Assembly (NCBI GenBank): GCA_003228115.1
Contig: QEVV01000011.1
Coordinates: 1-64,000, forward strand
DNA from: Chloroflexota bacterium
Lineage (GTDB): Bacteria; Chloroflexota; Dehalococcoidia; Lucifugimonadales; SAR202-VII-2
Reading direction: 5' to 3'
Length of the DNA: 64,000 bases
Of this stretch, positions 36,601 to 44,395 are shown one piece after another. Position numbers and translations under genes: made by a program. The notes beneath the pieces are model-generated. The model saw only the letters and a program-made list of their open reading frames with translations, did not search any database and was not told the origin of the DNA. Positions within the stretch are counted from its first letter, which is position 1. Each line of letters begins with the position of its first letter.

Positions 36601-38106
36601 TGGCACGGCTAGCAAGGGGGCGCTTACGCTCTCCGGCAAGGATATTCTGCCGGCTCCTTGATCCCACAGTTGGTTACCACTCAAGATTATTGAGTGATTC
36701 ATAAGGGCAGCCTTGACCATTGCTACGTTCCATTCTGGATGGGCCTGTATCACAAGGGCCGCTGCACCGGCCACGTGGGGCGCGGCCATAGAAGTCCCAC
36801 TGTAACTATCGTAGCCTCCACCGGGAACCGTAGATTTAATGTCGACGCCCGGAGCCGTCACATCTGGCTTTAACTTAAGGCCTGGGGTTGGGCCACGGCT
36901 AGAAAAGCCTGCTATTTGATCGGAATCATCGGAGGCGGCCACGCTTATGGCGGTCCGTGCCGTGCCAGGCGTGCCAATCGTAAACATGCTGGGGCCAGAG
37001 TTGCCCATGGCAATCGCAAATACCACCCCATTTTCTGAGGCGTAGTCCACGGCCAGGGTCATGGGATCCTCGTCGGAAGATGCGAATCCCCCCAGGCTCA
37101 TGTTGGCGACGTCGGCTTCATCACCTGTATTGGGTTGGCCGTCCGCACCCTCGGCGGCATACATGACGGCCTCGATAATCCCTGCAGATCCCCCCGAACC
37201 ATTTCGGTCTAGAACCTTCAAGTTCCAAAGGTGTGCCCCGGGGGCCACCCCAGTGAATTCGTCGTTCGTACCCGAAGTAATACCAGCAACGTGAGTGCCA
37301 TGGCTGTGAAGGTCGTTAGACGTCCCATCTCCGGAGAAGTCCCTCGCAAATAGCACCTTCGGGTCATCGGTGGCAGGGTCGTCGTCTAGGTCATCCAGGT
37401 CTGGGTGAGTCGCATCAACGCCAGTGTCGAGAATCGCTATTATGGTTCCAGAGCCATCGTACCCTGAGTTCCATACCTCAGGAGCCCCAATCAAGGGCAC
37501 GCTCACATCCAAGCTGGCATGAACCACTCGGTCCAGCCAAATCTTCTTTGTGGCGGCGGCACCGAGCAGAGCCTGAGCTATGCGGCCCACTTCCTCATAA
37601 GGAAGCGAAGCTGCCACAATGGCCAGCGCTTCGGATTGGTAGCCAATCTCCGCACCAAGCTCGTTTAATATCCTGTTCAATGCGGGTAGGTCGGCTGCGT
37701 CCTTGGCAACAATGATCACTGGCAACTCGCCCCGCTGCGAAAAGCCTTCATCAATCAAGTAGTCTATGTTGAAGAATAGGGTATCTACCTTATCCAAATC
37801 TAAGCCGCTTGGGATGACGTAAGTGCCAGCCTCTCCGCTGAAACCGTGGAAACTCTGGTTCAAAGAGCCACTAGCAGAATTGACTCTATAGCTCCTTTCG
37901 CCATCGGCTGCAACAGATACATTCACAATGTCGCCCGTAATCAGCGTTAGCTCATAAGCCCGAGCGCCCGAGTCAAGGCCCGCTGACCCACCATCTGCTG
38001 GATGCCCTTCATAGGCGCCAGGGCTGCTTAATGTGAAGCCTGAGGACAGCAGCACGCTAAGTGTGAGCAGTATCGATAAGACTGGGACGCCTCTGAATCT
38101 AAGCAT
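33643..38106 (-). CDS. Secreted multidomain subtilase (S8) with propeller and dockerin-like end
   Basis: A 1487-residue protein with a signal peptide (about 1-25), a propeptide region to about 200, and a peptidase S8 domain with the catalytic triad Asp227 (AILDTGVD), His269 (HGTHVAG) and Ser439 (SGTSMAAP). Then follow several beta-sandwich repeats of the ASPM/BACON type (LEVGLGEGESATRVVTVSN and similar), a PPC-like domain, a beta-propeller stretch and a carboxypeptidase-regulatory-like fold. The C-terminus is a dockerin-like calcium motif, GDANNDGYIDILDLIRIAVN. AGGAG precedes the ATG. It probably degrades extracellular protein. Confidence 0.92.
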   Translation of the reverse strand: MLRFRGVPVLSILLTLSVLLSSGFTLSSPGAYEGHPADGGSAGLDSGARAYELTLITGDIVNVSVAADGERSYRVNSASGSLNQSFHGFSGEAGTYVIPSGLDLDKVDTLFFNIDYLIDEGFSQRGELPVIIVAKDAADLPALNRILNELGAEIGYQSEALAIVAASLPYEEVGRIAQALLGAAATKKIWLDRVVHASLDVSVPLIGAPEVWNSGYDGSGTIIAILDTGVDATHPDLDDLDDDPATDDPKVLFARDFSGDGTSNDLHSHGTHVAGITSGTNDEFTGVAPGAHLWNLKVLDRNGSGGSAGIIEAVMYAAEGADGQPNTGDEADVANMSLGGFASSDEDPMTLAVDYASENGVVFAIAMGNSGPSMFTIGTPGTARTAISVAASDDSDQIAGFSSRGPTPGLKLKPDVTAPGVDIKSTVPGGGYDSYSGTSMAAPHVAGAAALVIQAHPEWNVAMVKAALMNHSIILSGNQLWDQGAGRISLPESVSAPLLAVPSSLSYGLLTTGESASSTVVLSNHSGKVMNVNLSAITTVDGSTTEVVSVEPTTLTLDADGTTTIAFDVGPIGDEVEGWYEGRIHIEFTEDASSTAGVMDASSTMGVMTVPYLFKLEQFGEIEVSPDSFDEDVLQFVTKTTTLQIDNVGAGELSYSVGANETGQTASSAVDSRSNSNAIPIYPIPLGASLDFIDEQIKAAFGEAEIQSSPDWLCFEPSSGALQASEGQAVTVTLNCDRSLEVGTHEAMIVIESDDPDEGTIQVPLTLTVGEGIPPDVEVTPENFEEEITAGQALTATMTISNPSSGEAAGVLRFDLSTVDLSTNESATWMTTNPTSGLVDPDSSVEIQIRLNGNGVDLEQGENRRVVEGQVFVDSNDPVDPRVSVAVQMTLLAPNIGVEPETLEVGLGEGESATRVVTVSNSGEGTLAFDIGVRETSRPPEADGGAQPNPASLSTPRGTSGYSFAGKARTLAVNDLFPGTAIQDLPFSDDVDTSEAGMEDNEPLCVNVGKTVWYEINLQQDRLLTANTFGSGFDTILAAYTGGDDLASLESVACNDDTDGLQSEIKFMAVAGQNYYLQVGGYGGDSGSLSLTLEVQPPVTGVDLLSAHLYAITGPTTIWRVDPRSGSVEIISTPEGASMAADGLAANREFIFFLNAQGSNRIFKMDHDGVVVAIFDAPSDGVIDGLAFGDGVLYAQDSDNDEIISIDPDSGAVLGSVTVDRNLIGGLGAGPAGTVFGVSAFQEVVQIDTSTGEVLGVAFADSNRRIYGLAFDGESLVVGFGETMGHVIVNPVSGEIIGEIGVLPAVSGLAIGAVGPSWLRVEPVTGQIEAGQSLDVTVTIDATGLERGAYSADIVFMSNDPRTPDLVVPVSLGIQMSRAVGTITLQGQTDHRGIAVQFEGPVTASAVTDPHGRFSVWLSPGSYNASTSYSYHLPASVDFDLASGATRTISAQLLFGDANNDGYIDILDLIRIAVNLGLSESPGDVLG

Positions 38107-38914
38107 TGCTGACTCCTAGTGTAGTTAACAGGACTGCCCACGCTCTGAACGCGGATATCGGACTAGCGGCTGCGTTAAAGCGAAACTCAACGCGCCCCGG
38201 ATGATCCTGACTGATCCACAAACCTTGCGTGTCTGTGGATTAGTCGCCGTTCTCGTGCCAGGCAGTGTCTGCACTCCGAAGGGGTATTGTATCACCGCAA
38301 ACCATGCTTTATCGAGGATATATCTGATCTTCCTGAGCGCACGATCGGCCGATGGACAACGGGTACTACGACTGGGCCCCCTCCCCCAGCGAGAGCGTCT
38401 GACGTGGCTGGAAGGGAAAACATCGCCCTTTGCTCAATCGCCCACGTTGAATACAACGAGCCTAGCGGCCTCCGTAGGCACCCAGGCTGCTGGTTATCGG
38501 CCAAGTCTTGCTGGATCGTGGTCACTCCCCTCCATCCAGGGGGTGCCTGGCCCACCGTCGCCGATACGTCCCTTATATGCCAAGACTGTCCCAGCGTATG
38601 GAGCAAGGTAGCTACCAGAGGGTAATGGAGCATTCCATTGGGGTTGGAGAACTTCGGACAAAACCCCACTGTCCGGACATGTCCTAGAAAAGGAAACAGC
38701 CTACCTGAGACCACGATCTTCTGGTTATTCCCCAGGTAGTTATTCTGCCAGGTGGGGTTTCCCTTTGCCCCTCCAACTCACCGCCACCCTGCTTTCCCAA
38801 GCCTCAACGATGCCATGGCTACTAGCTAGGCGTTCCCTCTCGCTGCTTCCGTAAATAAAAATTGAGTTTTTCCATTGCGAATGGTAAGTCGGCCCCTCAC
38901 CTATACATGGGGTG
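38107..38914. other. Intergenic region, no gene recognised
   Basis: About 800 bases between the divergent subtilase promoter side and the DUF805 module. Short open frames exist on both strands but overlap each other, lack ribosome binding sites and show no family features. The subtilase promoter must lie at its left end. Confidence 0.6.
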
Positions 38915-38934
38915 CCTGGCCCTGACTACCCATG
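38915..38934 (+). repeat. 20-bp direct repeat, left copy, flanking DUF805
   Basis: CCTGGCCCTGACTACCCATG. It recurs with one mismatch at 39541-39560, so the DUF805 gene is bracketed by direct repeats 626 bases apart. Confidence 0.75.
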
Positions 38935-39003
38935 GGGGGTACGATTCAGTTGGGAAGGATGCTCATCCCAACCACAAATTACGGAAGAAGCGCAGAGGTT
39001 GAT

Positions 39004-39501
39004 ATGAAATGCCCCGCTTGCGGTAGCGACAATTCTGAGAATGCTCAGTTCTGCGGTATCTGTGGTGAAACCTTGATTTGGGATGCAACCTCCATCAGAA
39101 CAAGGTTGCCAATGATGGGTTTCGGCGAAGCCGTCAACAGAGCTTTTAGACAATACTTCACCTTCAGTGGACGAGCGACTCGTGCCGAACACTGGTGGTT
39201 TGCGTTGTTTGTCACGATTGGAAGGATAGTATTCGGGGGTATTGGCGGGTTTGCCGGCCTACCGGGTGTGTTGGACGCGGTGTGGGTGATAGTCACATTT
39301 ATACCTTCACTTGCTGTCGGTGTAAGACGGCTGCACGACATCAACAGGACTGGCTGGTGGTTATTATTGTGGCTCGTTCCGGTTCCGGTGGTTGGAGGGA
39401 TAGTGATTGTTGTGTGGGCATGTAGGCAAGGTGATGGCGGCCCAAACAAGTACGGCCCAGACCCACGTCAACCTGCCTCACAACAGCCTTATAAGCCCTA
39501 A
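39004..39501 (+). CDS. Zinc-ribbon DUF805 membrane protein
   Basis: About 165 residues. The N-terminus is a double-CxxC zinc ribbon (MKCPACGSDNSENAQFCGIC). The C-terminal DUF805 domain has three to four membrane helices and the family's FSGRATRAEHWWFALF and RRLHDINRTGWW segments. ATG at 39004 follows AGAGG and begins exactly at the zinc ribbon; the in-frame codons upstream are not needed. The function of DUF805 is unknown. A 30-nt copy of its 3' end occurs at 62066-62095. Confidence 0.85.
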   Translation: MKCPACGSDNSENAQFCGICGETLIWDATSIRTRLPMMGFGEAVNRAFRQYFTFSGRATRAEHWWFALFVTIGRIVFGGIGGFAGLPGVLDAVWVIVTFIPSLAVGVRRLHDINRTGWWLLLWLVPVPVVGGIVIVVWACRQGDGGPNKYGPDPRQPASQQPYKP

Positions 39502-39540
39502 TAGCCTCCTCACTATTCACCCAGTAGGCCTCCCTCTGGG

Positions 39541-39560
39541 CCTAGCCCTGACTACCCATG
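39541..39560 (+). repeat. 20-bp direct repeat, right copy, flanking DUF805
   Basis: CCTAGCCCTGACTACCCATG, 19 of 20 bases identical to 38915-38934. Confidence 0.75.
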
Positions 39561-39728
39561 CCCCCTAGATTCAACGTGGAGTCAGGCATTGGATAGGCGT
39601 CAACTGGGCGTGCGCTGTGCCATTGGCGAGGTTCGGGAGAATAGCTTGTCTTCCAGCATCCCGCCGCTTAGCCTATAGGCACGCATCGTTCTGAACCGCA
39701 GTCCTCATCCATTCGTCTCGGGAGATCC

Positions 39729-40209
39729 ATGAAGTTCCTTTTGCCAGTTTGCCTTCTGCTCGCAGCATTGCTGCTCGTCGTTTCCTGTTCAGGCTCCGTA
39801 GGAGAGGATGGACCACGTGGTCAACAGGGAGTGGCGGGAGAGCAAGGTGACCAGGGACACCAAGGCCCCGCTGGTGCTACTGGCGCCGAGGGTGCCCAGG
39901 GGGAGCAGGGTAAGACCGGAGCCACCGGTGCACAGGGCTCGATGGGGTTGCGGCGGTTCCCGGGAACCACGGGTTCTGCGGGAGCGGATGGAACAGATGG
40001 AGCCACGGGCTCTGCGGTGTATCGTGCGATACCCGCTGACAACACAACAACCACCCTGGACAGCGAAGGGAGTGTGGGCCGGGACATATCCGATAACCAT
40101 TGGGGCTGATGGACTTGGCCTCATCAGCTACTGGGACCTTACCAACGCTGACCTAAAGGTAGCCCACTGCGAAAACGCCTTCTGCTCACCGCATTTTAGG
40201 CGGAGATAG
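39729..40209 (+). pseudogene. Truncated, frameshifted copy of the collagen-propeller lipoprotein
   Basis: The first 30 residues ([20 protein letters not shown] and on) and the last 20 ([17 protein letters not shown]) are the same as in the intact gene at 58095. In between, the collagen-like stalk is shorter and only one propeller unit remains. A one-base insertion near 40085 puts the C-terminal part in another frame. About 60 bases upstream of the ATG are also conserved between the two loci. This is a deletion derivative or a seed copy of the larger gene. It ends just before a tRNA-like 3' end. Confidence 0.85.
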
Positions 40210-40235
40210 CCTTCTCGCCTCAGCCTTCAGGGCAA

Positions 40236-40281
40236 CCAATCTGCAACGAGGGAGTTCGTGGTTCGATTCCATTCCCCCCCA
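40236..40281 (+). repeat. tRNA 3'-half fragment A (Cys-like, GCA loop), degenerate
   Basis: An anticodon-loop-like CTGCAAC, a T-arm (GTGG TTCGATT CCAT) and a seven-C acceptor strand plus A73 are present. No matching 5' acceptor strand exists upstream. The stem pairing is poor, so the amino-acid assignment is tentative. It is followed by a hairpin and a weak match to the motif found after fragments B and C. Confidence 0.5.
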
Positions 40282-40297
40282 ACTGCTGGTTATTAGC

Positions 40298-40343
40298 AAC
40301 AACGAAGCCCCCGGTTCCGTCTCCGATGGCTTCGTTGTTTTTA
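40298..40343 (+). terminator. Rho-independent terminator
   Basis: AACAACGAAGCC pairs with GGCTTCGTTGTT around an 18-base loop and is followed by TTTTA. It ends transcription from the truncated lipoprotein / fragment A side. Confidence 0.85.
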
Positions 40344-40500
40344 GGCCTACTTATAGACGACACTGATTAGCTCCATCGCCAGGCGATGGACAAAGTGAAG
40401 AGACATCAAGGGTCGGCTTGACATCCCGTTTCAAATAGGCGTTCCATAGTTTTTGGGACCATATCTCAATAGTCAAATTTCCCCATAGGGCAACAGAGCA

Positions 40501-41718
40501 TTGAATTCAGGCGAAACCCACGCGGGATCATACCGCTGGCTATTAATGGCATTGTGGATGTGTACGCACTCCACGGGATGGGTTGTCGTGCTGAGCATTG
40601 GAATCCTGTTACCCTCTATAGCCGCAGAGTTTCATCTATCTTATGGTATGCAAGGTTTATTAGCGTCCGGGCCTCTTTGGGCCAATACAATTCTCTACCT
40701 ACCGCTTAGTATATGGCTTGTTCGATACTCCCCTAGGCTACTCACAACTATTACCATTGTCCTAGGGACGCTGTTCGTGTTACTTCAGGCATCCAGCTCC
40801 CTTTTTATTGTCCTACTGATCTCTCGATTCGCCCTTGGCATCACCTTAGCTGCTAGAGAACCAGCTAGGATGCTTCTCATGCAACAGTGGTTTCACTCCC
40901 GAGAGTTCTTGTGGGTGAACTCCATTACCGTATGTGTCCTTTCCTTCGCATTTTTCGGCGCTACTCTGGCGACACCATATGTCTTAACTTTCTTCGGCGA
41001 TGATTGGAGATCAACACTCTATTTCTTTGGGGGACTGACGGGCGGACTGGCCATCCTATGGGTCATATTAGGCCGGGAGAGAAAAACCCACCAATATCTA
41101 TCATATATTGCCCAGTCGAGCACAGTCAATTGGCAAAACGTTCTTCGGCATAAAGAACTCTGGCTGGCAGCATTGGGACTCTTGGGTACAAATATATCAG
41201 CCTCTACCTTTATTGCCTTTTATCCAACGTTCATGTTGGAGAGGTACGATTTTCCATTGAAATATAGCGCTTTCATTCTTTCGGCCAATTGGCTGGTTTG
41301 TGGCCTAGCTGGTTTGATTGTTGCCAGATTAGCCACCAATTGGACCAGCCGTTCAAGAATCCTGTACACATGTGGTTTAATCCTTCCTTCCAGTTACTTG
41401 CTCCTCATATTTACGGATTCCTTGCCATTACTCTTTGTGGCCTTAATCGCCAATGGGATCGGATGGTGCTTTTTCCCAATATTGTTAACTATAACCCTTC
41501 ATCTGCCTGGTATTCATGTCAAGGAAGTACCCGTCGCACACGCTTTCTTGTTCGCATCCGTCTCTTTTGGGTTGGCAATGGGACCATTACTGGCAGGCTT
41601 CGCATTGGACACTTTGGGCAATCCTCTAGTGGTATTAGGCATCATGAGCCTAGCTTCATTGAGTGTCATTGGTTCAGGGATTTCAGCGAGAATATTAACG
41701 GAAACTGCCATTTCCTAG
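40501..41718 (+). CDS. MFS transporter in an AT-richer cargo module
   Basis: A 405-residue major facilitator with 12 hydrophobic segments (for example GWVVVLSIGILLPSIAAEF, SRFALGITLAAREPARMLL). The TTG start at 40501 is uncertain; an internal ATG lies at 40549. Codon use and base composition are visibly AT-richer than the flanking operons at 1-31 kb, suggesting transfer. It is the only gene between tRNA fragments A and B, so it may be the cargo of one module. The substrate is unknown. Confidence 0.85.
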   Translation: MNSGETHAGSYRWLLMALWMCTHSTGWVVVLSIGILLPSIAAEFHLSYGMQGLLASGPLWANTILYLPLSIWLVRYSPRLLTTITIVLGTLFVLLQASSSLFIVLLISRFALGITLAAREPARMLLMQQWFHSREFLWVNSITVCVLSFAFFGATLATPYVLTFFGDDWRSTLYFFGGLTGGLAILWVILGRERKTHQYLSYIAQSSTVNWQNVLRHKELWLAALGLLGTNISASTFIAFYPTFMLERYDFPLKYSAFILSANWLVCGLAGLIVARLATNWTSRSRILYTCGLILPSSYLLLIFTDSLPLLFVALIANGIGWCFFPILLTITLHLPGIHVKEVPVAHAFLFASVSFGLAMGPLLAGFALDTLGNPLVVLGIMSLASLSVIGSGISARILTETAIS

Positions 41719-42035
41719 ATTCAGCCACTCTAACCGTGACACATCCTCAACAACAATTTCCACAGCAACGCCGAAGGGCACCACTGCACACGAACGGGTG
41801 GTTAAGGTCTCCTTCCAGTCATCTGAAAATACGGGCGAGCAAAGCGTCTCCCTCTGCCCCCTCCTTTCCAAGCAGGGCTTCAGGGGCCCAAGTTTTCTAG
41901 ACCTCCTAGCTGTCCAAACACCTCAAACGCCAGATCTTCTTTTTATCCTTCACAATTTTTTAGGGCTGGGCACTAACACAGTCAATGTAGAGCATAACGG
42001 CTTGGGGTCCCATGGGGAGGGGGGGCTAGAGGGAC

Positions 42036-42085
42036 TCGGCTTTGCAACCAGGGGGTCAGAGGTTCGAGTCCCCTCAGCCTCATCA
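42036..42085 (+). repeat. tRNA-Ala(UGC)-like 3'-half fragment B
   Basis: The anticodon loop TTTGCAA (UGC), the variable region GGGTC, the T-arm GG TTCGAGT CCCCT and an acceptor strand CAGCCTC-A followed by TCA are in order, as in bacterial tRNA-Ala. The 5' half (acceptor strand GAGGCTG and D-arm) is absent. This looks like an attachment-site remnant rather than a working tRNA. Confidence 0.75.
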
Positions 42086-42165
42086 CGTTTACCCGGGACT
42101 TTGTCCCCTGAGACAAGATCGGGGAACTTAGTCTTCCACCCTAGTCCCATAAATAGTCTTGCAAT
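42086..42165 (+). repeat. Conserved post-tRNA block, copy B
   Basis: Directly after fragment B the order is a CTTTGTCCCC.. hairpin-like segment, ACAAGATCGGGG, and then GTCCCATAAATAGTCTTGCA (42144-42163). The same order follows fragment C at 44237-44350. It is non-coding and precedes the stop of licD on the other strand. Confidence 0.65.
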
Positions 42166-42169
42166 TTGC

Positions 42170-43105
42170 TCACATTTCTGAGATTTCCAAGGCCATAGCC
42201 CGCACTCCGCCCTTATAATGTTGCTCTGGGGTAATTATTGGCCCTGGGCGATAAATGTAATTAATACTAGGTGAAAGCCACTCTTCATAGAGAATCTCTT
42301 GGTGTTTTTCATAACGGATGACCATTGCGTAGCAAGCTGTATGAGGGACATAGAATTTTGCTACCCCATATCTATCGGTCTTCGAACGGTCAAGACCGGC
42401 GACTATTACCTCCGCTCCTCTAACCAACCGTCCGTCCCGATCGAATACTTTCACACTACTGTTGGCACGAGGAAACTTACCCACACTCAAAGCCCGCTGA
42501 AACTTGTTCCAGCGACTAAGGTTGTCGCCGTCCCCAATCTTCATCACAACGTCCGCCTCGAACCCTGGCCCTTTCGGCGTTAGCCATTCAGATCCATATT
42601 TTAATCTCAGATACTCTTCTGGTGGGCTTGGCACGAGGAACTTTTGGCCAATAAATTCAATTTTTTTCGGCTGGGTGAATAAGTGCAATGGAAGTTTTAC
42701 CCCAGGAAACTCAATAGCACCTCCATCAACAATACGGTGGCAGGTCCAGTCAGTTCGTACACCATCCTTTATGAACGCAACACTCATGTACTGGGGATTA
42801 CTTCTGATGCGAGGGTAGAACCCATTTTCCTTGAATACATCGCCCATTCGATAAATCGTTTCTTCGTCTAGGCCATGCATCCCGATTATTGAGGCCGTGT
42901 CAATCTCGTCATCCCATGGAATGAATCTATTTTCCCTTATGCAACCAAGACAGGTACCTGAACCAAGCCAAAACACGACCTTCTGGTCATCAAAAATGCG
43001 TTTGACTTCTTTGAGCCTGTTGGCCGCGATCGCCGGATCCAAGGGGGTTGGAGATATAATGGTCTTTTGGTAGGCTGCCTCGTCCGCTTCGTTATTCGTT
43101 ATCAA
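42170..43105 (-). CDS. licD: LicD-family phosphotransferase
   Basis: A 311-residue protein with the LicD signature at residues 46-70 (FWLGSGTCLGCIRENRFIPW followed by DDEID). The paired acidic residues are typical of this nucleotidyltransferase fold. Family members transfer phosphocholine or other phospho-alcohols from CDP-activated donors onto glycans or teichoic acids. Residues from about 220 form a separate C-terminal beta-rich region. The TTG start at 43105 is likely. It lies 23 bases after the nucleotidyltransferase gene in a two-gene, AT-richer operon. Confidence 0.85.
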   Translation of the reverse strand: MITNNEADEAAYQKTIISPTPLDPAIAANRLKEVKRIFDDQKVVFWLGSGTCLGCIRENRFIPWDDEIDTASIIGMHGLDEETIYRMGDVFKENGFYPRIRSNPQYMSVAFIKDGVRTDWTCHRIVDGGAIEFPGVKLPLHLFTQPKKIEFIGQKFLVPSPPEEYLRLKYGSEWLTPKGPGFEADVVMKIGDGDNLSRWNKFQRALSVGKFPRANSSVKVFDRDGRLVRGAEVIVAGLDRSKTDRYGVAKFYVPHTACYAMVIRYEKHQEILYEEWLSPSINYIYRPGPIITPEQHYKGGVRAMALEISEM

Positions 43106-43128
43106 TTCTTATTCCCCATCCCACTCTG

Positions 43129-43857
43129 TTAATTATGGTGACCACTACCTGTCTGTAGACGCTCCAGGTCTTCTGGATTGTCTATATCGTGCCAAAATTC
43201 TCCGGATATGTCACAGCTTTTGAGAAGTCCGCCCTGATCTATAAAATAGGCCAACATTTCACCGAGTTCATATCGTCCCGAGTCATCGCAATTAACCCAT
43301 TGATTGATTACTTCATAAATTTCGGATGTGAACCTGAAAACCCCGGAGTCGACACCGTTCCATATTTTTATGTGCTTTCCAATTGAGCAAATTGTTTCTT
43401 TATCCTTCACTAGCACCCGAGTGGCCTCCTGTGCATGATACGAAGTTATATTAAAGTCAACACCTAACACATTGCCCTGGTAATCTCCGTCGAACTTCAT
43501 CACATTGGTTATAAGGCTAGATGAGGCCATATGATCACCCATAGCAAGTATGAAATCTTGACCGTCTGCGAAAGATTGAGCCATTTGAACGGAAAGAGCG
43601 TTTCCAAATCTATAGTTCTTATTAAATATAGTCTCAATTTTGAGTCCATACTGAGATCCATCGCCTACCCAGTCGTTAATTCGATCGGACATAAACCCTG
43701 TAACTAACCCAACATTAACAATGCCTGCCTGAGAGAATGCCCAGAGCGTATGATCGATAATGGGGAAATCTCCTACCGTTAGAAGAAGCTTATGTTCTTT
43801 CTCGGTATACGACCCAAATCGCGAACCAACACCCGCTGATAAAATCACTCCCTTCAC
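43129..43857 (-). CDS. NTP transferase (LicC / sugar- or polyol-phosphate nucleotidyltransferase type)
   Basis: A 242-residue Rossmann-like nucleotidyltransferase. It starts with KGVILSAGVGSRFG, has the conserved Lys of KLLLTVGDFPIIDH and the metal-binding Asp in LAMGDHM. Relatives make CDP-choline (LicC), CDP-inositol or NDP-sugars. Its pairing with LicD suggests it makes the CDP-activated donor for that transferase. It is the upstream gene of the pair, and its promoter side faces tRNA fragment C. Confidence 0.85.
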   Translation of the reverse strand: MKGVILSAGVGSRFGSYTEKEHKLLLTVGDFPIIDHTLWAFSQAGIVNVGLVTGFMSDRINDWVGDGSQYGLKIETIFNKNYRFGNALSVQMAQSFADGQDFILAMGDHMASSSLITNVMKFDGDYQGNVLGVDFNITSYHAQEATRVLVKDKETICSIGKHIKIWNGVDSGVFRFTSEIYEVINQWVNCDDSGRYELGEMLAYFIDQGGLLKSCDISGEFWHDIDNPEDLERLQTGSGHHN

Positions 43858-44180
43858 TCTTAACCACCTCCATGTAATTTGATTTCCTAGACAGCATTTC
43901 CCTGCTCACGCTGACGTTCCTTCGCAAAATACTATCAATTGCGAGATATACAACTCCTAGACCAATCCACGCAGACACAGCAGGCACTGAACTGAGGAGA
44001 GACCTCTTTAACCCTGACCCCGAACGAACAAGGGTTCTTCTACTATCGGATTGCAACATATGCTCCTTAGCTTTGCCATTAGTTGCAATATGGGGCAAAA
44101 CGCCCTGTAGCGACCGTAGCACCACCTGAGTATTCGGGGTTAACTATATGGGTTTACGTGGGCTTACGTGTACTGACAGA

Positions 44181-44236
44181 GGAGCGTCTAGTTTACACGC
44201 AGGAGGTCATTGGTTCGAGTCCATTACCGCCCACCA
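44181..44236 (+). repeat. tRNA-Val(UAC)-like 3' fragment C with CCA
   Basis: GGAGCGTCT, the anticodon loop TTTACAC (UAC), CGCAGGAGGTC, the T-arm TGG TTCGAGT CCA and ACCGCCC-A-CCA are in order. The 3' half is well preserved, while the 5' half is replaced by a sequence containing two TTACGTG repeats (44154-44170). An encoded CCA end is present. It is read as an attR-type remnant at tRNA-Val, not as a functional tRNA. Confidence 0.78.
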
Positions 44237-44350
44237 TCTTTTTAGCTACGGATTTGCCCCCTCGACAAGCTCGGGGGGCTTTCCATATCCCCTCTGACTA
44301 ATCATCAGAGGGCCATTCTTTTGGCCTTGTCCTACAAATAGTCCTACAGT
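44237..44350 (+). repeat. Conserved post-tRNA block, copy C
   Basis: It contains GATTTGCCCCCT..ACAAGCTCGGGG, an 8-bp hairpin (CCCTCTGA/TCAGAGGG, not in copy B), and then two direct GTCCTAC heptamers separated by AAATA (44329-44347). The order matches copy B. The paired heptamers look like protein-binding sites. It has no coding potential. Confidence 0.65.
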
Positions 44351-44395
44351 TTGAAAGAATTTCTGGTTCGGGGTGACCCTTTGGCTAGGGCGACG

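Noticed and set aside
38287-38714. Short open frames on both strands at 38.2-38.7 kb
   Set aside because: They overlap each other, lack ribosome binding sites and family features.
43790-44125. Minus-strand frame with a hydrophobic segment (SAWIGLGVVYLAIDSIL) upstream of the nucleotidyltransferase
   Set aside because: It overlaps the nucleotidyltransferase start and has no ribosome binding site or recognisable family; possibly a decayed membrane-protein tail.
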